From: Sulfuricurvum sp.
GTDB lineage: Bacteria; Campylobacterota; Campylobacteria; Campylobacterales; Sulfurimonadaceae
DNA: 64,000 nt
Direction: 5' to 3'
NCBI GenBank assembly: GCA_020721585.1
Contig: DYMK01000002.1
Coordinates: forward strand, 1-64,000
The notes under the pieces were generated by a model, which did not search any database, was not told the DNA's origin, and saw only the letters and a program-made list of their open reading frames with translations. The translations under genes and the position numbers were made by a program. Positions 8,771-16,949 of this stretch are shown here, in pieces. The stretch's first letter is position 1; each line of letters starts with the position of its first letter.

Positions 8771-9282
8771 AACCCTCCGTAGGGCATTTTTGCCTCTTTC
8801 CATCCAAACATAAAACCATCTTCAAGGTTATAAGCTTTGATCCCCTCTTTGGCAAGGAGATTTGCTGCTGCTTTGGAGCGTGGACCACTACGACACACCA
8901 AAATCACCGAATTTGCCTTACGCAATTTCATCGCTTTCATCACATCGGCAACAAAATTGGTATTAACCACCTCCTTGGGGTCATAAAGCTTTTGCATATC
9001 ACTGTGACTTTTGGTAGTATCTGTCTTGAGTTCAAATTCAGCACTTTTAACCCGTTCTTCGATCGATTTTGGGACATACGTCCAATCGAAAGCAGGGATG
9101 TTAACAAATCCTTCTCCATGACCCGTGTAGAGAAATTCAAGGGTCGTACGGACATCAACAATGAGGGCATCCCCTTTTTTTTCCATCTCTAATGCCTCTT
9201 GCGCGGTTACATCCCCCTCATACATATCATTAGCTGATACAAAAAGAGCTACCAAAAGGAGTGCTGTTAAAACTTTTTTCAT
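8767..9282 (-). CDS. Exported rhodanese-domain protein
   Basis: Probable periplasmic sulfurtransferase or persulfide carrier. 171 residues with an N-terminal signal peptide (KKVLTALLLVALFVSA) and a single rhodanese domain. The active-site loop is CRSGPRS near residue 131, with the catalytic cysteine present; DVRTTLEF near 43 is the conserved N-terminal strand. A central insertion of about 50 residues separates the two halves. In a presumed sulfur oxidiser a role in sulfur handling is plausible but not shown. Confidence 0.85.
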   Translation of the reverse strand: MKKVLTALLLVALFVSANDMYEGDVTAQEALEMEKKGDALIVDVRTTLEFLYTGHGEGFVNIPAFDWTYVPKSIEERVKSAEFELKTDTTKSHSDMQKLYDPKEVVNTNFVADVMKAMKLRKANSVILVCRSGPRSKAAANLLAKEGIKAYNLEDGFMFGWKEAKMPYGGF

Positions 9283-9407
9283 CTGTTAAATCATCCCATC
9301 TAGTGTAAAATTGGCACAATTATATCACATTAGTATCTTTTCTTAAAGTTGTTGGTAACGCTTTTAAACTAAAATTATCCACCATAAAAAAAGAGGGGGA
9401 CATTATC

Positions 9408-9956
9408 ATGTACCACAGTGATCTCATCAAGCTCACCGAACAAACCAAAAAGCTCACGGCTATGGTCATAGAGAGTGAAGTCGTTACGAATGATTTTTTG
9501 ACCTCTACCATGACAAATTTTTTTTCGACTGTCGTATCCGCCCATAATAGTACGGAAGCGTTACAACTGTATGAAAAAAATATTTCTGATATTGTATTTC
9601 TCGAAATTCTTTTATCGGAGATGGATGGCATCGAACTTTCACGTCGAATGCGTGCCATTAATCCTTCACAGATTATTATCGTTATTTCATCAACAAACGA
9701 TATTCAAAAAATTTCAGAATCCATCGAAGTGGGGGTTAATGGTTTTATCCAAAAACCGCTTGATGGCACTAAAATTCAAGAGATGCTTCACACTATTATC
9801 TCTCTTATTGCTAAGCGTAAAAAAATAGAGACCAAAACATTTTCTATTTCATTGCCATTAGATGTATACGAATTGGTGGATGATACTGCGAAAGCGGAAA
9901 GCATCTCCAAAAATGCCGTGATCATTCGTGCATTGCGTTTCTTTTATAATCAATAA
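9408..9956 (+). CDS. Degenerate receiver domain fused to a ribbon-helix-helix domain
   Basis: 182 residues. Residues 16-130 follow the response-regulator receiver pattern: hydrophobic AMVIESE at strand 1, FLEILLSEMDGIEL at strand 3, IVISS at strand 4 and FIQKP at strand 5. The phosphorylated aspartate is replaced by Glu66 (FLE instead of LLD), and one of the two acidic-pocket residues is Ser23, while Ser94/Ser95 and Lys116 remain. Residues 138-182 (FSISLPLDVYELVDDTAK, then SISKNAVIIRALRFF) look like a CopG/Arc ribbon-helix-helix DNA-binding unit. It could be a constitutively active or phosphorylation-independent regulator. No kinase is adjacent. Confidence 0.75.
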   Translation: MYHSDLIKLTEQTKKLTAMVIESEVVTNDFLTSTMTNFFSTVVSAHNSTEALQLYEKNISDIVFLEILLSEMDGIELSRRMRAINPSQIIIVISSTNDIQKISESIEVGVNGFIQKPLDGTKIQEMLHTIISLIAKRKKIETKTFSISLPLDVYELVDDTAKAESISKNAVIIRALRFFYNQ

Positions 9957-9975
9957 TTTTAGTTTTTTTTCAGCT

Positions 9976-10003
9976 TTTCTTGGCTAAAATTCTAGCCAAG
10001 AAA
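9976..10003. terminator. 11-bp hairpin between receiver-RHH gene and tRNA-Glu
   Basis: TTTCTTGGCTA (9976-9986) and TAGCCAAGAAA (9993-10003) pair perfectly around a 6-base loop. It sits 20 bases beyond the receiver gene stop. The T-run precedes rather than follows the stem, so it is not a textbook intrinsic terminator in the plus direction; an end-of-transcript or mRNA-stabilising hairpin is the likeliest role. Confidence 0.45.
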
Positions 10004-10029
10004 GACAAAGTACTTTCTTCTTCTAAAAC

Positions 10030-10104
10030 GGCTCCATCATCTAACGGTTAGGATTTCAGGTTTTCATCCTGGCCACAGGGGTTCAAATCCCCTTGGAGTC
10101 ACCA
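10030..10104 (+). tRNA. tRNA-Glu (anticodon TTC)
   Basis: 75 bases including an encoded CCA. Acceptor arm GGCTCCA pairs with TGGAGTC (one G-T pair). The anticodon stem TCAGG/CCTGG encloses the loop TTTTCAT with anticodon TTC. The T-arm CAGGGGTTCAAATCCCCTT is canonical. It stands alone, with no other tRNA visible nearby. Confidence 0.96.
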
Positions 10105-10253
10105 TCCATTAAAATCTCAGAGTCTACAAAAAAAATCTATTCCCTCTTTAATTTCTGTCTAAAAAAAATTTATTTGAGCAAAATAAACAAAAACGCTTTA
10201 AGTGTAATTTTGGTTAACATAATATAAATTATATCAAAAAATGGAATGCTAAA

Positions 10254-11438
10254 TCAGCACTCCATTTCCATAACATTCCAAGGGAGACCTTGGGTGTTCA
10301 TCTCATCCATGAAGAAATCAGGATCAAGTTGCTCCATATTAAACACCCCTTCTCCACTCCATTTTCCCTCTAGCATCAATTTCGCACCAATAACAGCAGG
10401 AACTCCTGTTGTATACGAAACACCTTGGGATTTTACTTCGGCGTAGCACGCTTCGTGATCTTTAACTTGGTAAATATAAATCTTACGTTTTTTACCATCT
10501 TTGAGACCTTCAGCAACGATACCGATGTTGGTTTTACCCTTAGTACGAGGACCAAGTGACGCCGGATCAGGGAGTAAGGTTTTTAGAAATTCCATCGGAA
10601 CGATTTTCATCCCCTGATGTTCAATCGGTTCAATTCCGAGCATTCCAACATTTTCGAGGCATTTCATGTGTGTAAGGTAGCTTTGACCGAACGTCATAAA
10701 AAAGCGGATACGTTTCAGACCATGGATGTGTTTTACAAGAGACTCCATTTCTTCGTGGTAGAGCAAATAGCTATCTTTTGGTCCCACTTCAGGATAATCC
10801 CACACTTGCATGATCTCCATCGGCGCCGTTTCAATCCACTCACCCTCTTCCCAGTAACGTCCTTTCGCACTTACTTCGCGAAGATTGATCTCAGGGTTAA
10901 AATTGGTAGCAAACGGATAACCGTGATCCCCAGCATTACAATCAAGGATGTCAATGGTATGAATCTCATCAAAATAGTGTTTTTGAGCATACGCACAAAA
11001 AACGTTCGTCGCACCTGGATCAAATCCACTTCCTAAAAGTCCCATGATCCCCGCTTCTTTAAACGCCGCATCACGTTCCCATTGGAGTTTATATTCAAAT
11101 TTTGCTTCATCAGGATGTTCGTAGTTAGCGGTATCCAGATAGGGTGTTTTGGTGGCGATACACGCATCCATAATCGTTAAATCTTGATACGGAAGTGCGA
11201 CATTAATCAAGATGTCTGGATTGAATTGATCAATCAAATCAATCACTTCTTGGGTATTATCCGCATCAACCGTTGCAATTTCAATAGCACCTGAGGGAAG
11301 TTCATTTTGGATCTCTTCACAACGCCAAATGCTACGACTTGCCAAAACAATACGATCAAATACACTATTGTTCATAACACATTTATGCGTTACAACGCGC
11401 CCTACTCCGCCAGCGCCGATAATGAGTACAGTTGCCAT
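10254..11438 (-). CDS. Carboxynorspermidine synthase (saccharopine dehydrogenase family)
   Basis: NADPH-dependent condensation of aspartate semialdehyde with a diamine to carboxy(nor)spermidine, the first step of the alternative polyamine route used by Campylobacterota and vibrios. 394 residues. The Rossmann motif IIGAGGVGRVVTHKC is at the N-terminus, and the protein has the saccharopine-dehydrogenase-like GLLGSGFDPGATNVFCAY segment near residue 132. The partner decarboxylase nspC lies 49 kb away in the same window. AGGGA precedes the ATG. Saccharopine or lysine metabolism is the alternative reading, less likely given nspC. Confidence 0.88.
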   Translation of the reverse strand: MATVLIIGAGGVGRVVTHKCVMNNSVFDRIVLASRSIWRCEEIQNELPSGAIEIATVDADNTQEVIDLIDQFNPDILINVALPYQDLTIMDACIATKTPYLDTANYEHPDEAKFEYKLQWERDAAFKEAGIMGLLGSGFDPGATNVFCAYAQKHYFDEIHTIDILDCNAGDHGYPFATNFNPEINLREVSAKGRYWEEGEWIETAPMEIMQVWDYPEVGPKDSYLLYHEEMESLVKHIHGLKRIRFFMTFGQSYLTHMKCLENVGMLGIEPIEHQGMKIVPMEFLKTLLPDPASLGPRTKGKTNIGIVAEGLKDGKKRKIYIYQVKDHEACYAEVKSQGVSYTTGVPAVIGAKLMLEGKWSGEGVFNMEQLDPDFFMDEMNTQGLPWNVMEMEC

Positions 11439-11497
11439 AAAAAATCCCTGATAAAAAATATAATGGAAATTATAGGGTAAAGTCTCTTACGAAAATG

Positions 11498-11869
11498 TTA
11501 CAAATAAAATGACTCGAAAAGGGTCAATGCCCAAATAAATGCTAACATTGCCAAAGAGAGAAATACTAACGCTGCTCCTGCATCTTTTGCCCGTTTTGCA
11601 AGCTCATTATATTCAAAGGTCACCAAATCAACTGTCCGTTCAATAGCACTGTTGATCATTTCTGCGATTACTGGAATAAAAAGGGAAATAGACAAAACAG
11701 CATGATGTTTAAAAGAGATAGGTAAATACCATGCAATGATCATACCAACAATAAATAAAAGTATTTGAAGGCGAAAAGAAGGTTCGTTTTTAAATACTTC
11801 ATTAAATCCATTTAATGCATAGCGCGTATTTTTTAACAGTGTATAATCAGGTTTATTAAGAGAAGACAT
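11498..11869 (-). CDS. dgkA: Diacylglycerol kinase DgkA
   Basis: Small integral membrane kinase that recycles diacylglycerol to phosphatidic acid. 123 residues with three hydrophobic helices and the signature EMINSAIERTVDLV followed by AKRAKDAGAALVFLS. The frame is open to 11932, but that extension runs into the dispersed repeat at 11896-11937; ATG at 11869 with AAAGGA before it gives the normal N-terminus. It lies downstream of the helicase/TPR island on the same strand, so read-through from the island into dgkA is possible. Confidence 0.93.
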   Translation of the reverse strand: MSSLNKPDYTLLKNTRYALNGFNEVFKNEPSFRLQILLFIVGMIIAWYLPISFKHHAVLSISLFIPVIAEMINSAIERTVDLVTFEYNELAKRAKDAGAALVFLSLAMLAFIWALTLFESFYL

Positions 11870-11895
11870 AGTTTTCCTTTTATAAGAATATTTTT

Positions 11896-11937
11896 CCTCG
11901 TTGGGAACGCAGACTAACATATACATTCCCAAGCTGG
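11896..11937 (+). repeat. Dispersed repeat family A, copy 2 (left flank of island)
   Basis: Bases 11896-11936 match 16878-16918 in 39 of 41 positions in the same orientation. This copy lacks the left half of the first hairpin and has a diverged second hairpin. The copies directly bracket the two-gene island. Confidence 0.85.
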
Positions 11938-11953
11938 AGAGACTGTAAAAGAA

Positions 11954-13870
11954 CTAAATTCTTTTCAGGGACTGTTCAGCAATTTTGACCATTTTCCATC
12001 CCCAGATCCCTTTTTTCCTATTGAAGTTCAATACAGCTAATCCTTCAACGTAATCGCCATCATTTATCTTACAGTGATCAATAAAAGGCCTGTCAATAAA
12101 TATATCATCCATAGTAAAACCAAGCCCATTAGAAATCCTAACCATGCTTTTAAATCGCTTCGCCGTAAAAATACTGATCTCTTTATTTGTAGGTTGACAA
12201 GCCAATACGGTGTACTGTGTTCCACGATCATGAGTGTGAGAAGCGAACTTGAGAGCAACAATATCGGCCACATTAAAATTCATACTAAAATTTTCAAAAT
12301 GAATGACCCCATCTATCTTTCTATCAACGATAAAATGAGCCAGTTTTTTATCATGATTGATATGGTCAATAATCCCAATATATTCAGAAAAAACATCCCA
12401 TTGTTGCGCTTCACTGCGTGGTTCAATTAGATAAATTTGGAAACGTCTTTCTACGTCGTATTCCCCTTTTACTTTCAGTCCGGAACCTAGTTTCATGCTT
12501 TTAAACGGGTACCTTCTTTCAGATACTGAAATTTCAGTTGGAGTTGATTGATTAGCCATAGATAGAAATATCTTTCGCTTTGGTTTATCGGGATTTTTGG
12601 TTGTTGTAAATGTATTGCCTAAAGATGCATTTAACCATGGAAGGGAATCAAACAATAAGGCTTCAGCGATAGCAGTATGTTGTTTATAAAAATCTCGATT
12701 GTCCTTGGTAGCTGTAGTGTTTTGATACCATTCAGCATTTTTATACTGCAGTTGGGTTTCCGTTAATTTCCATCCTTCCTGCTCTCTGCTTTTAATCGCT
12801 TGATCGATTTCATATTTCGCTTCACGATAAAGAGATTTTTGAATCAGCAAATCAGCGAATTTCATCCGAACATTAGCAAGAAATTTCTCGTCGCTTCTGC
12901 ATGTTAAAGCTTTCGAATAGCATCCAAACGCTTTTTCAGTATCAGTCCCTATTAACGTTTCAGCCAACAAATCCCAGGCCCAATATTCATTGAGTTTAGC
13001 TTTGGCTACGGATAAAGAGAATTCATACGCTTCACGATTTTGTCCAACACCTAAAAGCAATTTTGCTTTGTAATACGTCAGCCAAAAATTTTCAGGAAAA
13101 GTACTTATCGCGTTGTCTACATACGGAAGAATATATTTCATATCATCTTCAATATGTCGTGATAGTCCATCTTTTGCGGCATGCTGAATGACTTTTTCTG
13201 CAACACTTGGGTATGATTTGCCATTGTCGGCTTGATAAGGTTCATAATCCTCATGAGTTAGATTATTCAGATCCCAAAAACGTAAAAATGCTACGAGGTT
13301 GAATCCTTCGCTTCCTATCAATTTATCCGCATATCGTAGAAAAAGAGAATGTAATCGAGAGGGACGCTCATTTTTTAATTTAATATACTCATTCAAAAGT
13401 TGCTTTGCTTTAAATACATCGATTTTTTCTGTACCAAATATATCTTTTCCAACTCTATACAGTTCCCACCCTAACCCTTCATAAACCGAGATATCGCTAG
13501 GAAAACTTCTCAATGCAGTTCTATATGCGTTTACCGCATCATGATGTCGACCCTGTTTACTCAATGCTTTGGCATCCGCAATGATTTTTGTTTGTGGATT
13601 ACCTAGACCTTTTGCATGATTGACACTTCTCACTAGTATTTCATCATTCTGATCGATATCCAATCCATTTAACTCAGAAACAAAACTTCTAAGTGAATTA
13701 TCATCATTTCGATTGGATGCATCTTTGATTAAATCGACAAGGCAATAAGCAAGAGCTTTAATATTCCATGGATCATTTGGATTGTTACGTACCAATTCTT
13801 GACCCATTTGGTACGCTTCATATGTCTGTCCAGCTTTGCGTTTTTCAAAGACTTCTTTACTGGTAATCAT
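11954..13870 (-). CDS. TPR protein with C-terminal beta-rich nucleic-acid-binding-like region
   Basis: Unrecognised family, 638 residues. About residues 1-390 are helical and repeat-like, with TPR-type segments such as HDAVNAYRTALRSFPSD (110-127) and EKAFGCYSKAL (312-322). A linker is followed by a beta-rich region (430-630); YIGIIDHINHDKKLAHFIV and GVIHFENF (497-527) resemble cold-shock or S1-type OB folds. No signal peptide or membrane helix, so cytoplasmic. The ATG overlaps the helicase stop as TAATG, which makes coupled translation and a joint function likely. A scaffold or nucleic-acid-binding partner of the helicase is an inference only. Confidence 0.75.
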   Translation of the reverse strand: MITSKEVFEKRKAGQTYEAYQMGQELVRNNPNDPWNIKALAYCLVDLIKDASNRNDDNSLRSFVSELNGLDIDQNDEILVRSVNHAKGLGNPQTKIIADAKALSKQGRHHDAVNAYRTALRSFPSDISVYEGLGWELYRVGKDIFGTEKIDVFKAKQLLNEYIKLKNERPSRLHSLFLRYADKLIGSEGFNLVAFLRFWDLNNLTHEDYEPYQADNGKSYPSVAEKVIQHAAKDGLSRHIEDDMKYILPYVDNAISTFPENFWLTYYKAKLLLGVGQNREAYEFSLSVAKAKLNEYWAWDLLAETLIGTDTEKAFGCYSKALTCRSDEKFLANVRMKFADLLIQKSLYREAKYEIDQAIKSREQEGWKLTETQLQYKNAEWYQNTTATKDNRDFYKQHTAIAEALLFDSLPWLNASLGNTFTTTKNPDKPKRKIFLSMANQSTPTEISVSERRYPFKSMKLGSGLKVKGEYDVERRFQIYLIEPRSEAQQWDVFSEYIGIIDHINHDKKLAHFIVDRKIDGVIHFENFSMNFNVADIVALKFASHTHDRGTQYTVLACQPTNKEISIFTAKRFKSMVRISNGLGFTMDDIFIDRPFIDHCKINDGDYVEGLAVLNFNRKKGIWGWKMVKIAEQSLKRI

Positions 13871-16689
13871 TATTTCAACTCATTCGATAATATTTCATTT
13901 AACTCTCGTATAAATTCGACAGATGTGCTTTTATTCGGCTGTTCAGCAAATCGTGTAAACTGTTTCTTTCCATTGTAATAAAAATCAAATGTAGCCATGT
14001 CATTATTTTTAGTAAACAAATATTTTTCTAGCCAAGGATGAGAAGAAATTTCAACAATCTTGATATCTTGTGGCTCCAATATTTTCTTTAAACTCTCGTA
14101 GAACTCTTCCAAAAACGGTTCTGAAAAATTGAAGTTCATAGTGTCTGCCACAGTATTTACAGGTTTCACAATGATCTTTTTATGATTTAAAGATACCAGT
14201 AACGAAATAATTTTGTTTGACAACTCATCTTGATTTTGAGGAGAAATATTCGAAATTTCATATTTACCGTTGTAATAAATATTTATTCGACATCTTTCTT
14301 GCCCGTCTGTAAAGAAATAAGCTTCCTGATACTGGTTATGCTGTATGTCTACAATAGTGATATTTTCTGTTTTCACGTTCTCAGACACCGATTTCAGTAG
14401 AGTAACTAAAAAACTATTAGTAGGGCTAATTCCAAACAAGTTGCTCACATCATCTGATACTACATCACTTTCCTTGATAGTGTCATTGACATTTTCATCA
14501 AAAATACTCCCTATACGTGTCATCCCGCTTGTAGGCTTTATGTGTGGCTCATCAAACAAATACAATTTTTTAGATGTTCGTGTAATTGCAGTATAAAACC
14601 ATCTAAAGTAGTCTTTTGTTAAAACATTTTGATGAGTTTTACAATTTACAAAAACATTATTCCATTCACTACCTTGTGCTTTATGGCAAGTAAGCGCATA
14701 ACCGAATTTTATTTTTAGCGAATTAAAGTAGTCATCGCTTTTGATCGCTTGTTTAAACTCTTCCGTATTAGGGCTTAAGCCTTTCTCTCTTGCACGATTT
14801 ACGAAATCGACATACAAAGCAACCGTTTCAAGTCTATTGATGTCACGACTTTTTAATTTATACTTATTTATTTCATTTAGAAAATATGTGTCATTATAAA
14901 CCAAGCCCCTATATAAAATATTTTCAAATATCAAACATTCAAAAAAGTAAGACTTACCATCAATATTTTTAAACCCAATTTCTACTCTTCTAAACCATAG
15001 TGGTACTTTTGTGGTTATAGTGAGTTCTTCATTAATTTTTTCTCTGACAAATACTTCTCTTTTGATAATATTATCATCGACTTTTCTGATGAGTCCAAAA
15101 TCGCCATTATAAATAAAAATTGCTTGGTTGCCATTATTGGCTACTGCCATCACTTTGTCACCAGCTGTAATATATTCTTGATTTGGGAAAAAATGCTTCC
15201 TAACGTGTGAATTATATTCATCAACAACAGCATTTGAATGAGCAATAATTATGGATTCTCCATTAATTTTATATCCACAAGAATCAAGATATTTACCCAT
15301 TAACTCTTCACGCTCTACATGTTGAGTGTCTTCAAAGTTTAAATTAATATCAAGTTGATTAAAAGTATTTCTTCTAATCGATTCCCTTATAGTAAGTGAA
15401 TTTTCAACAATCCCACTATCAACGCTCTGTCTCATAATTTCTGTTAATTCGTATGAGTTACATTTCAGATTAAATTCTTTTTCAAGATAAACCAAATTCA
15501 AAGCTGGAGAAAAATTCATTCCAATCGGTGGTAGCTGTGCCGTGTCTCCAATAAAAATGATCTTTTTGTCATGATCATTGTGGTCAATATGTATATATTT
15601 CATTAGATCAGAAAGTAATCTGCCAGAGCCAAACCTAAAAAATTCTCCCTCTTGAACAATATCACTAACCATTGATGCTTCATCTATAATATATACAGTA
15701 TTTCCATCATGTGTATTATCATTTAAATCAAAGTAAAACTTAAATGTTTCAGTACCATCAATATTTTCAACTTTATATTCTTTTAAATCTTTGTAAGAAT
15801 AAATAGATTTGTGGATTGTAAATGCTTCATTTTTAGTTTTTTCTTTTATGACTTTAGCAGCTTTACCAGTGGGAGCGGCTAAGATAAATTTTCTTCCGAT
15901 TGAAGTCAAATATTCTGTAAACCCTTTTGTAATAAATGTTTTTCCAGTTCCTGCATAACCTTTAAGTAAAAATACATGACTGTCTGCATTTTTTAAAAAA
16001 TCATCTAGCTCTTTAATAAGCTCTTGTTGCCCACTATTTAATTGATAATCAGCATAAATTTCTTCTAATGTTATTCTTTCGTTTATCTCTTCATCATTTA
16101 AATTCAATGCATTTGCAACTTCTTTATTTACAGTTTCAAACCATTGTATATTTTCATTTGTATTATTAATGGGTTCAATTATCTGCCGATTGTTGTCTTG
16201 TTGAGCTTGTATGACATCATTAAGCTCCATGATTGTTTGTTCAAGTACATCAATTTTGTTCTTGTCAGTTTCTATGGGTAATATAAAATCATATTGATAT
16301 TCTATTTCAGGATTTGTTTTGACGGAATAAAACCAGCAAGCAATAGAATAAGTTTCTTTTAGCAACCATTCTATGTCACTCTGTAAAATTTCATTACGAT
16401 GGATTGCCTTATTGGCTTTAATCCTTATTGCATGAAATTTTTTTACTATTTGTTCATCAATAATATCTTGAAATTTTTGATTTCTTAATGCTGAAAATAA
16501 ATCCCACTGTTTATCATATTCAAGATTTAACTCTCTATATAAAGTTGGTACTAAAAACTCTATAAAGCATCGAAGCTTTATAATTGAACTTTGTGGATCA
16601 GAATATAAATATTGCTCTGAAAATGCACCAAAATCTGCCAATTGAGGCCATTTTTCTCTTAAAAATTCAAAATTTATAGATTTTAGCAC
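13870..16689 (-). CDS. SF1 (RecD/Pif1-like) helicase with DUF4145-like N-terminus
   Basis: 939 residues. Residues 1-125 resemble the DUF4145-type domain found at the N-terminus of HsdR and some defence helicases (SSIIKLRCFIEFLVPTLY; IRIKANKAIHRNE near 89-100). The helicase core follows: Walker A GYAGTGKT at 244-251, Walker B YIIDEAS at 333-339, motif III FIGDTAQLPPIG at 379-390, motif V/VI ALTCHKAQGSEW near 665 and YTAITRTSKK near 699. Residues 759-835 and 859-935 are two related copies of an unknown module. The start is GTG with AAAGGTGAT before it. Composition is clearly more AT-rich than the neighbours, suggesting transfer. DNA-dependent ATPase activity is well supported; the biological role is not known, defence being the likeliest. 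Confidence 0.85.
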   Translation of the reverse strand: MLKSINFEFLREKWPQLADFGAFSEQYLYSDPQSSIIKLRCFIEFLVPTLYRELNLEYDKQWDLFSALRNQKFQDIIDEQIVKKFHAIRIKANKAIHRNEILQSDIEWLLKETYSIACWFYSVKTNPEIEYQYDFILPIETDKNKIDVLEQTIMELNDVIQAQQDNNRQIIEPINNTNENIQWFETVNKEVANALNLNDEEINERITLEEIYADYQLNSGQQELIKELDDFLKNADSHVFLLKGYAGTGKTFITKGFTEYLTSIGRKFILAAPTGKAAKVIKEKTKNEAFTIHKSIYSYKDLKEYKVENIDGTETFKFYFDLNDNTHDGNTVYIIDEASMVSDIVQEGEFFRFGSGRLLSDLMKYIHIDHNDHDKKIIFIGDTAQLPPIGMNFSPALNLVYLEKEFNLKCNSYELTEIMRQSVDSGIVENSLTIRESIRRNTFNQLDINLNFEDTQHVEREELMGKYLDSCGYKINGESIIIAHSNAVVDEYNSHVRKHFFPNQEYITAGDKVMAVANNGNQAIFIYNGDFGLIRKVDDNIIKREVFVREKINEELTITTKVPLWFRRVEIGFKNIDGKSYFFECLIFENILYRGLVYNDTYFLNEINKYKLKSRDINRLETVALYVDFVNRAREKGLSPNTEEFKQAIKSDDYFNSLKIKFGYALTCHKAQGSEWNNVFVNCKTHQNVLTKDYFRWFYTAITRTSKKLYLFDEPHIKPTSGMTRIGSIFDENVNDTIKESDVVSDDVSNLFGISPTNSFLVTLLKSVSENVKTENITIVDIQHNQYQEAYFFTDGQERCRINIYYNGKYEISNISPQNQDELSNKIISLLVSLNHKKIIVKPVNTVADTMNFNFSEPFLEEFYESLKKILEPQDIKIVEISSHPWLEKYLFTKNNDMATFDFYYNGKKQFTRFAEQPNKSTSVEFIRELNEILSNELK

Positions 16690-16721
16690 TATATATCACC
16701 TTTACTTTTTCACGCAACATC

Positions 16722-16727
16722 ATTATA
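16722..16727 (-). promoter_or_regulatory. Probable -10 box for the helicase/TPR operon
   Basis: TATAAT on the minus strand, 33 bases before the GTG start of the helicase gene. No clear -35 box is seen. It would place the island under its own promoter. Confidence 0.4.
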
Positions 16728-16767
16728 TATTTATGTATTACAATTTGTTCTGAATATTGGTATCCAT

Positions 16768-16866
16768 TACTTAAAAATTCCACCCAACAAATCATCCATC
16801 TCTTGGTGCAGTTGTTGAACATCCAATTGCATTGTTTTGACGGTCAATGTATTTGAGATATTCCTT
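16768..16866 (-). pseudogene. Possible 3' remnant of a gene, cut by repeat element
   Basis: On the minus strand a frame is open from the edge of the repeat to a TAA at 16768, reading NISNTLTVKTMQLDVQQ then LHQEMDDLLGGIFK. The amphipathic end looks like the C-terminus of a protein, but the upstream part is replaced by repeat family A copy 3. It is too short to identify. Confidence 0.3.
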
Positions 16867-16929
16867 GTTCCCAACGTCCTCGTTAGGAACGCAGACTAAC
16901 ATATACACTCCCAAGCTGAAGCTTGGAAG
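16867..16929 (+). repeat. Dispersed repeat family A, copy 3 (right flank of island)
   Basis: The most complete copy: hairpin 1 GTTCCCAACG-TCCT-CGTTAGGAAC (one mismatch), linker GCAGACTAACATATACAC, hairpin 2 CCAAGCT-GA-AGCTTGG. Bases 16878-16918 match 11896-11936 at 39 of 41 positions. The end lies 20 bases from the psd stop codon. Confidence 0.85.
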
Positions 16930-16949
16930 CAAGACAAAGTGCCGTGTGA

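Noticed and set aside
11896-16929. Integrative element with att sites
   Set aside because: No integrase or transposase gene lies between the repeats, and a third copy of the repeat at 353-414 shows that the family is dispersed; only 'flanking repeats' can be claimed.
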